Source of the DNA: Verrucomicrobiota bacterium
Lineage (GTDB): Bacteria; Verrucomicrobiota; Verrucomicrobiia; Chthoniobacterales; Chthoniobacteraceae
Direction: 5' to 3'
Assembly (NCBI GenBank): GCA_009885995.1
Contig: VFJQ01000023.1
Location: forward strand, 62,001-126,000
DNA length: 64,000 nt
Part shown: piece by piece, positions 9,630-26,137 of the stretch
Layout of the letters: every line of letters starts with the position of its first letter
Position numbering within the stretch: position 1 is the stretch's first letter
Made by a program: the position numbers and the translations under genes
The notes under the pieces: model-generated
What the model saw: the letters and a program-made list of their open reading frames with translations, nothing else
Databases searched by the model: none
Told to the model about the DNA's origin: nothing

Positions 9630-10882
9630 CAGCGGCTCGGGGGTTCCTTGATGATCTTGAGGGCCTGAAACAAGGAGACGGGGGAGGGCTCGTAGATGGC
9701 GCTGTCGATGAAGAAGATCCGGAACTGGCGGAGGTCGTAGGCGCACACGGCGCTGAACAGGACGACGGCGACGATGGCTGCCCGGCTCCCGGCGCGCAAG
9801 GCGAGGGCGATGAGCTGGGCGGCGGCAAATGCGGTCAGCGGGAGCGCCCAGATGGTCGTGTAGCGGAGATTCATGCCGTAACGGACATTGCACATGATGA
9901 GATAGCTGAGGGCAACGAAGCCGAGGAGGAAGAGGTAGGGGCGCCGTTCCGCGGGTAGTGTGAAAATGCCGCTGAGGGCGAGGAGCAGGACCAGCGGATC
10001 GAGGGTGAGCAGTTCGATCAAGTAGCGGTGCCAGGGGCCGTCGCCGGTGGCGATCGCGTAACCGAGGGTTTGGGCTTTGGTGACGAGGGTGCGGTAGATT
10101 TCCACAAACGCCTCGATACCTCCGGCGAGGGTGACGAGGACGAGGAGTCCGGCGAGCGGGCCGAGCACGCCCACGAGGATGAGGGGCCGGGTGGTGGCGC
10201 CGAATTTGGCCCATCGGTTTGCGACGACGAGGCCGCAGAGAGACACATAGACGAAGAAGGCGTTTTCTTTCGTCGTGACCATGAGGGCGAGCGCGAAGCC
10301 GAGGGCGGTGAGGCGCCGCCAATCGTTGGGGCGCTGAAGATTCTCCCAGAGCAGCCACAGGCAGAGCGTGGCCCAGAATGCGAAGAAGCCATCGATCAGC
10401 GCGTGGGCACCCATGTGGACGGAGAGCGGCGAGGCGGCCATGAGCGCCATCGCGCCGAGGCCTACGGGCGGGCCGAGCATGCGCCACGCGGCGAGGCCGA
10501 TGAGGCCGACGCTGAGGATGGAAAACGCGCACGATACCCGGCGCAGGGATAGCCACGCGGGGTCGCGGGTCGCTGCAGCCGGGCCATCGACGCGTGGGGT
10601 ATCGCCGAAGGTCGCGTGCTTCACGACCCAACTCGTGAAGATGTAGAGGAAGCGCGTGGGCGGGAGCTTGGCGATCGAGCGTGGGTCGCGTTGATCCTCG
10701 ATGTAAACCTGCGCGATTTGTGGATAGCCGCTCAGGCCCACCTTATCGAGCATGGTGATGTATTTGGAATAAAGCGCTGCATCCGGCCCGATGCCGCGGA
10801 AGCTCGGCTCGGAGGCGAGCCGGAAAACTGCACCGAGGAGGAAGATGACTGCGGCGGCGATATACGGGAGGCGTGATTTCAT
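9629..10882 (-). CDS. GT39-like membrane glycosyltransferase
   Basis: MKSRLPYIAAAVIFLLGAVFRLASEPSFRGIGPDAALYSKYI...GAHALIDGFFAFWATLCLWLLWENLQRPNDWRRL; ATGA overlap with the downstream paralog. Confidence 0.8.
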   Translation of the reverse strand: MKSRLPYIAAAVIFLLGAVFRLASEPSFRGIGPDAALYSKYITMLDKVGLSGYPQIAQVYIEDQRDPRSIAKLPPTRFLYIFTSWVVKHATFGDTPRVDGPAAATRDPAWLSLRRVSCAFSILSVGLIGLAAWRMLGPPVGLGAMALMAASPLSVHMGAHALIDGFFAFWATLCLWLLWENLQRPNDWRRLTALGFALALMVTTKENAFFVYVSLCGLVVANRWAKFGATTRPLILVGVLGPLAGLLVLVTLAGGIEAFVEIYRTLVTKAQTLGYAIATGDGPWHRYLIELLTLDPLVLLLALSGIFTLPAERRPYLFLLGFVALSYLIMCNVRYGMNLRYTTIWALPLTAFAAAQLIALALRAGSRAAIVAVVLFSAVCAYDLRQFRIFFIDSAIYEPSPVSLFQALKIIKEPPSR

Positions 10883-11643
10883 GGGCGCTGCGCGATGAGC
10901 AGGAGTGAGGAGCCCGCGTGTTGTTGAGGGATGCGCTCGGCGTGGCTGAAGCACCACAGCGCGGCATTGATCGCGCGACCGCGGGTGGAGAAGCCGCTGC
11001 GCAGGATCTCGTCGTGATCGGTCGCGCCGCGCAGTCGGTGCTGGCGGATTCGCAGGAGCAGCCGGAGCGGCCAGCCCCAGTAGGTCCAGCGCGTGACTTT
11101 CAACCCGCACGCCTCCACGAGCGCGATGAGATCGGGTGCGAGGTATCGCCGCACGTGACCGGCGGCGCGATCGTAGGCGGAGTGCAGCGCGGGATCGGCG
11201 GGGACATTGATGAGGACGCGGCCACCTGGCTTGAGGTGAAAGAGCGCGGCTTCGAGGAAGGCGCGGTCGTCGTCGATGTGCTCGATGACGTCGAAGAGGA
11301 GGATGCTGTCGTAGGCTTCGCGCAGCGATGGGTCGCGCGTGAAGATGTTGTAGCAGATGCGGCGGCTCGTGCGGCAGACGGACTCGCGGAGCGCGAGTTC
11401 GTTGAGGTCGAAGCCGTCGATGCTGACGCCGAGATGATCTTCAAACTGCCGCTGGAGCAGACCCGAGCCGCAGCCGATCTCGGCGAGGCGCTGCTTTGAC
11501 CAATCGAAGTCCGCAGTGAGTCGGCGCAGCACTTCAAAGCGGCGGCGGATCCAGAAGTGGTCCGTCGAGGCGATGGAAAACCACGCGTCGCCCATGCTCA
11601 CCGGCTCCGGCTGCGAAAGGTAGACGATCACGGGCTGCGTCAT
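10879..11643 (-). CDS. Class I SAM-dependent methyltransferase
   Basis: RLAEIGCGSGLLQRQFEDHLG...YDSILLFDVIEHIDDDRAFLEAALFHLKPGGRVLINVPA. Confidence 0.88.
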   Translation of the reverse strand: MTQPVIVYLSQPEPVSMGDAWFSIASTDHFWIRRRFEVLRRLTADFDWSKQRLAEIGCGSGLLQRQFEDHLGVSIDGFDLNELALRESVCRTSRRICYNIFTRDPSLREAYDSILLFDVIEHIDDDRAFLEAALFHLKPGGRVLINVPADPALHSAYDRAAGHVRRYLAPDLIALVEACGLKVTRWTYWGWPLRLLLRIRQHRLRGATDHDEILRSGFSTRGRAINAALWCFSHAERIPQQHAGSSLLLIAQRP

Positions 11644-12644
11644 GGTTGGACGCTCGCCGGCGCTGAGAGCACGACCTGGCTCGGCTGCGGGCGCAGGTCG
11701 CCGATGATGAGCTGTGCGACCGCGGCCGGGCGGCGTTTCAATTCCTTGAGCATCACGACGAGGTATTCGCCCATGATGCCGAGGCAGAAGAAGAGCATCG
11801 AGGAGACGATCGAGACGTAGAGGATGACGGTGGTGGTGCCCGGGTTTGCGCCGATCCAATAGCTGAGGATGGTGAATTTCGGGAACAGGCGATTGAACAG
11901 AAACAAGCCGCCGAGCAGCAGGCTGAAGCAGCCCATGCCGAGGCCGAGGAGGCTCGCCAGCCGCAACGGCACGTAGCTGAAGCCGGTGAGCGATGTGAGC
12001 GCGAGTGCGAGCAGGCGCAGCCAACTGTATTTGGTTTTGCCGTGTGTGCGCGCCGGGCGATCGACGGGAATTTCGCACTGTCGAAATCCCACCCACGAGC
12101 GCAGCCCGCGCAGCACGCGGACCGTCTCCGGCAGGGCGAGGATGGCCAGGTGGACGCGGCGGTTGAAGACGGAGAAATCGCCGGCATCGACCGGCCATGG
12201 GTGCTCGGAGAGGCCGTGCATGAGACGGTAAAATGTCTTGTAACACAGTTCCATGAGCCAGCCGCTTTGTCGCCGCCGGCGCACGGCGAAGCAGACATCG
12301 TAGCCGTCGTGCCGCACTCGGCGGTAAAGCGCGATGAGTGCTTCCGGCGCGTCCTGGAGATCGCAATCCATGATGCCGACGATTTCGCCGGAGGCGAAGG
12401 CCAGACCGCAAGTCACGGCGGGTTGATGGCCGAAGTTGCGGCTCAGCGAGACGCCACGGATGCGCGCGTCCCGGGTGTGCGCCTGCATGATGAGATCGAG
12501 CGTGCGATCACTGCTGGCGTCGTTGACGAGGATGATTTCCCAGTCCGCGCCGGCTTCGCGATCAAGCAGCGGCGTGACGGCGTCGAGCAGATGGGGGAGC
12601 GCATCTTCTTCGTTGTAGCAGGGGACGACGAGCGAGAAGTGCAT
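11640..12644 (-). CDS. Glycosyltransferase family 2 (ArnC/GtrB-like, polyprenyl-phosphate sugar synthase type)
   Basis: MHFSLVVPCYNEEDALPHLL, ILVNDASSDRTLDLI, GIMDCDLQDAPEALIALY, VDAGDFSVFNRRV, two C-terminal TM segments. Confidence 0.9.
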   Translation of the reverse strand: MHFSLVVPCYNEEDALPHLLDAVTPLLDREAGADWEIILVNDASSDRTLDLIMQAHTRDARIRGVSLSRNFGHQPAVTCGLAFASGEIVGIMDCDLQDAPEALIALYRRVRHDGYDVCFAVRRRRQSGWLMELCYKTFYRLMHGLSEHPWPVDAGDFSVFNRRVHLAILALPETVRVLRGLRSWVGFRQCEIPVDRPARTHGKTKYSWLRLLALALTSLTGFSYVPLRLASLLGLGMGCFSLLLGGLFLFNRLFPKFTILSYWIGANPGTTTVILYVSIVSSMLFFCLGIMGEYLVVMLKELKRRPAAVAQLIIGDLRPQPSQVVLSAPASVQP

Positions 12645-12649
12645 GGCGG

Positions 12650-13867
12650 CTACTTCAAGACTTTCACCGCGCGCAGCGTCTCGGCGGGAGTGAGCGCGTA
12701 GGTCGGGGAATCGACGGTGAAGATGACATATTGATTGAACTCGAAGAGCACGAGAGCGGCGGTGGCGAGCAAGGTCGCGAGCCGCGCGCGAGGACCGAAA
12801 CGCTCGCAGAAGGTGAACAACCCCGCGGCGGCGAGGAGGCGCAGCGGCATGTCCCAGATCGTCGTGTAGCGCAGGTTCATCCCGTATTTGAGGTTGGCCA
12901 TCATCGCGAAGGTAAGGCCGACGAAGAGGAGGAGGAAGAGCGATGGTTTGTCGGCAGCGCGGAGATGAAATGCGCGGCCGGTCGCGAGCAGGACGAGCAG
13001 CGGGCTGACCAGCATCAATTCGACGAGATAGCGATACCACGGCCCGTCGCCGTTCACGATCGCGAACGGGACGGCGTGCGACTTCGTGACGAGGAGGCTA
13101 TAGATCGCGATGAAGACATCGAGCCCGCCTGCGAGAAAGACGAGGCTCACGAAACCCAGCAACGGGCCGGCGAGCGTGAGGAGCAGCAGCGGCTTGGTGA
13201 TCGTGCCGAAGTGCAGCCAGCGGTTCGCGAGCAGGAGGCCGCAGATTCCGGCGACGACGAAGAAGGAGTTTTCCTTGGTCATCACCATCGCGGCGAGGCT
13301 CGCGGCGTAGAGCGTCATCCACAGCAGTCGGCCGGGTTGTTGCAGGTTTTCCCACAGGCTCCAGAGCGCGAGGAGGCACCAGAATGTGAAGAAGCCATCG
13401 ATCATCGCGTGCTGGGATTGATGGACTTGATTCATGGCGACGCTCATCAGCGCGGTGACCGCGAGTGCGAGGCCCGGTCCGGCCAGACGGCGCGTGAAAC
13501 CAGCCGTCAACGCCAGCACGAGTATGCTGAAAAGCGCGGAGGTTTTCACGAGGGACGCATAGAGATCGGCCCCTGTGGTCGCCCGCCACAGGTGCGCGCA
13601 GTAGAGGTAGAGAAATCGCGTCGGGGGAGGGATGGCGGAGGAGTCCTTGCTCTGCTTCATGAGGTAAACGAGGCAGTTCTCGGGGTAGTCGAGCAGGCTG
13701 TGCCGGTCGAGATAGCTGAGGTGATGGACGTAGATGTGTTCGTCGAAGCCGCGGCTTTTGAATGCCGCCGAAGGCACCAGTCGGAGCACGGCGCCGAGCA
13801 GGAGGATCAACGCGAGAGCGGACCAATAGAGGCGTGGTGAGATCGAGCTGTGGTTTGCCGGAGGCAT
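12650..13867 (-). CDS. GT39-like membrane glycosyltransferase
   Basis: MPPANHSSISPRLYWSALALILLLGAVLRLVPSAAFKSRGFDEHIYVHHLSYL...HAMIDGFFTFWCLLALWSLWENLQQPGRL. Confidence 0.8.
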   Translation of the reverse strand: MPPANHSSISPRLYWSALALILLLGAVLRLVPSAAFKSRGFDEHIYVHHLSYLDRHSLLDYPENCLVYLMKQSKDSSAIPPPTRFLYLYCAHLWRATTGADLYASLVKTSALFSILVLALTAGFTRRLAGPGLALAVTALMSVAMNQVHQSQHAMIDGFFTFWCLLALWSLWENLQQPGRLLWMTLYAASLAAMVMTKENSFFVVAGICGLLLANRWLHFGTITKPLLLLTLAGPLLGFVSLVFLAGGLDVFIAIYSLLVTKSHAVPFAIVNGDGPWYRYLVELMLVSPLLVLLATGRAFHLRAADKPSLFLLLFVGLTFAMMANLKYGMNLRYTTIWDMPLRLLAAAGLFTFCERFGPRARLATLLATAALVLFEFNQYVIFTVDSPTYALTPAETLRAVKVLK

Positions 13868-13923
13868 GAGTGCTTCGTCGTTATCGGAAAGAACCGTGAG
13901 TTGCCAAGCCGCACCCGCGCCGA

Positions 13924-15777
13924 TCAGGGCTTGGGTGGCGCATCGAGTTGGCGCTGCAATTCGAGAAACTGTGGCTGGCCGGGACGGAGGCGGAGTGCTT
14001 CGGCGAGCGCGGTGCGGGCGCCGGGGTGGTCGCCGAGTTCGAGGCGCGCGCGGGCGAGGAGGAAGTGGGTCTTCGCGTCTTCGGGTTCGTATTTCGCGGC
14101 CAGCTCGAAGCAGCGGCGTGCGACGGGCCATGCTTTTTCTTTCATGGCGACGACGCCGAGATTGTTCCATGCGTCGGCGTGCGCGGGGGCGAGCTGGAGG
14201 GTGCGGCGGTAGAAGGTTTTCGCTTTCGGGTGGTCGTCGCGGGCGAGCCAGAGGTTGCCGAGGGCGAAGTTGATCTCGGCGTTGTCCTGCACGTAGGCGA
14301 AGGCGAGTTCGAGTTCGCGCTGGGCGGTGCCGAGTTCGCCGATCCGCTGCGCGCGCAGGCCGGTGTTGTAGTGGTCGAGCGACCACATACCGATGTCGCC
14401 GCGCGGCCAGCTCACGAAGAGTGCGGCGCACGCGGTCGCGCCGGTGTAGCCGAGCGGCTCGAGCCAGCGGCGGGTGCAGAGCCAGTCCCACAGCGTCCAC
14501 AGGCCGTAGCTGGTGAAGATCATGAGCCCCGGCACGGCGCAGAGGCGGTAGCGTTCGGTGATGAAGACGGGCATAAGCGCGGCCATGTGGAGCAGCACGG
14601 CGGCAGCGATCCAGCGGGCGCGCGGGGCGCGCCAAAGTGAGAGCAGCATCCCGGGCAGACCGAGCGCGGCGATGACGCCGAAGCGGAGGCCGGGGAGGAG
14701 GACGCCTTCGGTGCGCAAGAGCGAGATGATGCTGAGGTCGTCGTATTGGAAGGCGTTCCAGAAGTTGACGAACTTGCGCGCGAGCAGGGCGAACCATGCG
14801 GGGCGGTCGGCGGCGATCCATGCTTTCGCCTTAGCGGACCAGTGCGCGGAGACTTCGGCGCGCGTGAGTTTTCTCCCCGCCTCGCGCTCGGCGAGGGTGA
14901 TGGAGTCGCGCAGCAGGCCCTCCTGGCTGGCGCGCAAGCCGGCGGGGATTTTCGGGTAGCCGGTGGCTTGGGGGTTGTTGCCGATCCAGGCGTTGAGGCC
15001 GCTGTGGGCGGAGAGGAGCACGGGTTCGCGGGCGATGAGACGGTTGTGCAGCCACGCGGGGGAGCAGCCGAGGTAGAAGCCGGCGAAGACCAGGGCGATG
15101 GCACCGAGGATGGGACCGGGTTGCCGCGGTCGCGAGCGCCAGATGGCGGCGAAGACGAGCGGGAGCAGCATGAGGATCGTGGCGACGAGCATCGAGACGA
15201 CGCCGATGAGCAGCCCCATCGCGAGCCACGTGCGCCAGGTGGATCGCGCGCCCGTTTTCACGATCCAGAGCACGAGGCCCCAGAATGCGGCGACGACCCA
15301 GGAGGTGGGCATGAGGATGATCGAGAAGGTCTGGGCCGGTAGGAATGCGATCCAGCCGAGTGCGGCGGTGAGGGCGATGGGCAGGGCGAGCCGGGGACGG
15401 TCGGCGAAGGCTTCGAGCGCGAGACGGGCGATGAAGGTGGTCGTGAGCGCTTCGAGACCGCACTGGACGAGGCCGACCGGCCACGGGTCGAGGCCCGCCA
15501 CCTTATAGATGGCTGCGAGGCAGAAGGCGTAGCCGGGGAGCCCGTAAAAGGCGCGGCCGTCGGTCCACTGGCCGTGGAGGATGCGGACGGCCCAGTCGTG
15601 GTAGAACTTCATGTCGTCGCCGTTGGGGACGAAGTCGGGCGACTCTGCGAACCTGCCCAAGGCGATCGTGCGAACGAGGAAAGCAGCGGCGGCGAGGAGG
15701 AACCAGAACCATCGGAATTGAGAAATATGGACGGGTTCTTTCACGAAATGAGAGAAATCACGCCGCCGGCATTGCAC
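13924..15777 (-). CDS. GT39-like membrane glycosyltransferase with C-terminal TPR repeats
   Basis: N-terminal multi-TM region; C-terminal AQRELELAFAYVQDNAEINFALGNLWLARDDHPKAKTFYRRTLQLAPAHADAWNNLGVVAMKEKAWPVARRCFELAAKYEPEDAKTHFLLARARLELGDHPGA. Confidence 0.8.
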   Translation of the reverse strand: MQCRRRDFSHFVKEPVHISQFRWFWFLLAAAAFLVRTIALGRFAESPDFVPNGDDMKFYHDWAVRILHGQWTDGRAFYGLPGYAFCLAAIYKVAGLDPWPVGLVQCGLEALTTTFIARLALEAFADRPRLALPIALTAALGWIAFLPAQTFSIILMPTSWVVAAFWGLVLWIVKTGARSTWRTWLAMGLLIGVVSMLVATILMLLPLVFAAIWRSRPRQPGPILGAIALVFAGFYLGCSPAWLHNRLIAREPVLLSAHSGLNAWIGNNPQATGYPKIPAGLRASQEGLLRDSITLAEREAGRKLTRAEVSAHWSAKAKAWIAADRPAWFALLARKFVNFWNAFQYDDLSIISLLRTEGVLLPGLRFGVIAALGLPGMLLSLWRAPRARWIAAAVLLHMAALMPVFITERYRLCAVPGLMIFTSYGLWTLWDWLCTRRWLEPLGYTGATACAALFVSWPRGDIGMWSLDHYNTGLRAQRIGELGTAQRELELAFAYVQDNAEINFALGNLWLARDDHPKAKTFYRRTLQLAPAHADAWNNLGVVAMKEKAWPVARRCFELAAKYEPEDAKTHFLLARARLELGDHPGARTALAEALRLRPGQPQFLELQRQLDAPPKP

Positions 15778-15820
15778 GGCGGACGGTAGCTACAGAAGGG
15801 GGCAGGAAACTTTAGCTTGC

Positions 15821-15837
15821 TTGGCATCGCTGTTGCT
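15821..15837 (+). promoter_or_regulatory. Candidate sigma-54 (-24/-12) promoter upstream of the pilin-like gene
   Basis: TTGGCATCGCTGTTGCT matches TGGCAC-N5-TTGC with exact GG-N10-GC spacing, 72 nt upstream of the pilin ATG. Confidence 0.6.
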
Positions 15838-15908
15838 GAATTATCGCTTTGCCGACTTTCTAAGTCGGTAATTAACAAAACAACAAAACGCAAAAATACA
15901 TCAAACCT

Positions 15909-16328
15909 ATGTTGCAGAAACTAAACAAAAACCGCGGGGGCTTCACCCTCGTCGAAATCATGATCGTGGTGGCAATCATCGCCCTCCTGGCCGCGATCGC
16001 CGTCCCGAACTTCCTACGCGCCCGCAAGCGCTCGCAGGCCACCCGCATCCTTGATGATCTCCGCCTCATCGACGCTGCCATCGACCAGTATGCCATCGAA
16101 ACGAACAAACCCGGAAATTATTCGGTGGTATGGGATGACGTCAAGGCCTACCTGAAGACAGGCTCGAAGTTGTATAACTCCGAAGGCCTCGATATGTTCG
16201 GCGCAGCGTTCAACGAAACGGTGAACAGTTTCAAGGTGGACGTGATCCCGATTCTCAACTCCGGCACGTTCAACGAACTCTCGGACGTCGCACCGGCTGA
16301 CTTCTGGTCGCCGTTCATCGCGCCGTAA
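15909..16328 (+). CDS. Type IV pilin / type II pseudopilin-like protein
   Basis: Prepilin peptidase motif RGG|FTLVEIMIVVAIIALLAAIAVPNFLRARKRSQ. Confidence 0.92.
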   Translation: MLQKLNKNRGGFTLVEIMIVVAIIALLAAIAVPNFLRARKRSQATRILDDLRLIDAAIDQYAIETNKPGNYSVVWDDVKAYLKTGSKLYNSEGLDMFGAAFNETVNSFKVDVIPILNSGTFNELSDVAPADFWSPFIAP

Positions 16329-16356
16329 CAATCAGGCACTAGCCTAACCCCTCGCG

Positions 16357-16400
16357 CCAGCCGCCTTCCCGATCTTTGGGAGGGCGGCTGGTTGCTTTTT
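16357..16400 (+). terminator. Rho-independent terminator after the pilin-like gene
   Basis: CCAGCCGCCTTCCC-gatcttt-GGGAGGGCGGCTGG (14-bp stem, one G:U) followed by TTGCTTTTT. Confidence 0.9.
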
Positions 16401-16478
16401 GGGGTCTTGGCTCAGCTTTTTGTTTTCCCGTCGCCGATTTGTCGGTAAAAGCCGCGGCTCTTCCGCACTCTACCAACC

Positions 16479-17717
16479 ATGCCCAAATACATCGAAATGC
16501 CAAAGCTCAGCGACACGATGACCGAGGGGACCCTCGTCAAGTGGCGCAAGAAAGAAGGAGACAAAGTCTCGACCGGCGATGTCCTCGCGGAGATCGAGAC
16601 CGACAAGGCGACGATGGAAATGGAGGCTTTCGACGATGGTGTGCTGCATCAGTTTCTCGTCGCGGAAGGCGCCAAAGTGCCGATCGGTGGCCGGATCGCC
16701 GTGCTCCTCAGCAAGGGTGAGGCGCCGCCGCCGGCTGGCACTCCGATCCCTGAGGCGTCAGCAGCCGCGGCGAAGAGCGCTCCCGCGCCGGCTGCAGTTC
16801 CAGAGCGTAAGGCAGCACCGAAATCAGCAGACCAGGCCACTTCCGGGCGCGTGAAGGCGTCTCCGCTGGCGAAAAAGGTCGCCGCTGGGAAGGGTGTGGA
16901 CTTATCGAAGGTCACCGGCACCGGCCCTGGCGGACGGATCGTCGCCAAGGATGTGGAAGTGGCCGGAAGCGCCGGCCCGCAGGTGGGCGCAGCACCGGCG
17001 GCCATCGTGCCGACGGCTGGCTCGGGAGATCAGCGCATCCCGCTCAGTGGGATGCGCCGGGTGATCGCCGAGCGGTTGCTGGCGAGCAAGACCCAGCTCC
17101 CGCATTTCTACCTCCACATCGAAGTGGACGCCGGCCCGCTGATGAAGACACGCGCGGAACTGAATGTCGTGACCGAAGCAACCGGGGGGCCGAAGCTGAC
17201 CGTCAACGACTTCATCCTCCGTGCGGTGGTCGCCGCGGCGACGCGGGTGCCGGCGGTGAACGCCAGCTTTGCGGGCGACGCGATCATCCAATACAGCAGC
17301 GTGAACCTCTGCGTAGCCGTGGCGGTCGAGGAAGGGCTCGTCACTCCGGTGATCCGCGATGCGCAGCAAAAGTCGCTTCGTGAGATCAGCGAAGCCGTGA
17401 AAGACCTCGCTACCCGCGCCCGCGGCAAGAAGCTCAAGCCCGAGGAATATCAGGGCGGCACCATTACAGTCTCAAACCTCGGAGCTTACGGCATCGAGAG
17501 TTTTTCGGCGATCATCAACCCGCCGCAGGCCGCGATCCTGAGCATCGGCGCGATCGTGAAGAAACCGGTTGTCAACGCGCGGGACGAGATCGTCGTCGGC
17601 CAGCGGATGAGCATCGGGCTGAGCGCGGATCATCGCGTGATCGATGGTGCGGTCGGCGCGAGCTACCTGGCCGAGTTGCGGAAGCTGGTCGAAAACCCGG
17701 CGCTGATGCTCCTGTAG
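16479..17717 (+). CDS. pdhC: Pyruvate dehydrogenase complex E2, dihydrolipoamide acetyltransferase
   Basis: Lipoyl domain MPKLSDTMTEGTLVKWRKKEGDKVSTGDVLAEIETDKATMEMEAF; peripheral-subunit-binding domain VKASPLAKKVAAGKGVDLSKVTGTGPGGRIVAKDV; catalytic SADHRVIDGAVGASYLAEL. Confidence 0.95.
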   Translation: MPKYIEMPKLSDTMTEGTLVKWRKKEGDKVSTGDVLAEIETDKATMEMEAFDDGVLHQFLVAEGAKVPIGGRIAVLLSKGEAPPPAGTPIPEASAAAAKSAPAPAAVPERKAAPKSADQATSGRVKASPLAKKVAAGKGVDLSKVTGTGPGGRIVAKDVEVAGSAGPQVGAAPAAIVPTAGSGDQRIPLSGMRRVIAERLLASKTQLPHFYLHIEVDAGPLMKTRAELNVVTEATGGPKLTVNDFILRAVVAAATRVPAVNASFAGDAIIQYSSVNLCVAVAVEEGLVTPVIRDAQQKSLREISEAVKDLATRARGKKLKPEEYQGGTITVSNLGAYGIESFSAIINPPQAAILSIGAIVKKPVVNARDEIVVGQRMSIGLSADHRVIDGAVGASYLAELRKLVENPALMLL

Positions 17718-17868
17718 GGCGGGTTTAAAACTTTCCAAACATTGGCCTTGCCAAGGCGAAAGGCGACGGCACTTTGCCAATCCGTTTTTCCGCTGGAGTT
17801 CCTGACACGGCTTCATGCGCAGCACCGCCGTTCCGTTGCAGCACACCGTCACTAGCCAAGATTATTTT

Positions 17869-17927
17869 CGCAGAGATCCCGAGACGCAGAGCTTTCCAGC
17901 AAGGTTCTGCGTCTCGGCGTCTCTGCG
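17869..17927. repeat. Palindromic repeat, CTCTGCG family, in the rpoB 5' intergenic region
   Basis: CGCAGAGATCCCGAGACGCAGA (17869-17890) pairs with TCTGCGTCTCGGCGTCTCTGCG (17906-17927), 22-bp arms, 2 mismatches. Confidence 0.85.
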
Positions 17928-18052
17928 TTTTCTTCCCGGCAGGACGGCGCGCAATTAAGGCACCACCACCACCATCACCACCCGTCCGAGTGCTCCGTCG
18001 CGGACCGGGTGAGCAGCGAAACTGACGAGCAAACTGAGCGAATCCATACCCA

Positions 18053-21862
<3,810 letters not shown>

Positions 21863-21901
21863 CCCAACCCGCTTCGCTAACCTCAAACACAGACCACTTA
21901 C

Positions 21902-26041
<4,140 letters not shown>

Positions 26042-26071
26042 ACGCAGCGTTCGCACAGAACAGTTACCGCC

Positions 26072-26110
26072 ACGGGCCGGGAGCACTATGCTTCCGGCCC
26101 GTTGCTTTTT
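26072..26110 (+). terminator. Rho-independent terminator after rpoC
   Basis: ACGGGCCGGGAG-cactatg-CTTCCGGCCCGT (12-bp stem, one G:U) followed by TGCTTTTT. Confidence 0.9.
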
Positions 26111-26137
26111 GGCCGGTCGGCGCCTCACATCTCTCCC

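Noticed and set aside
17961-17981. CACCACCACCACCATCACCAC run before rpoB, resembling a His-tag
   Set aside because: Intergenic, no vector-like context; most likely a simple trinucleotide run.
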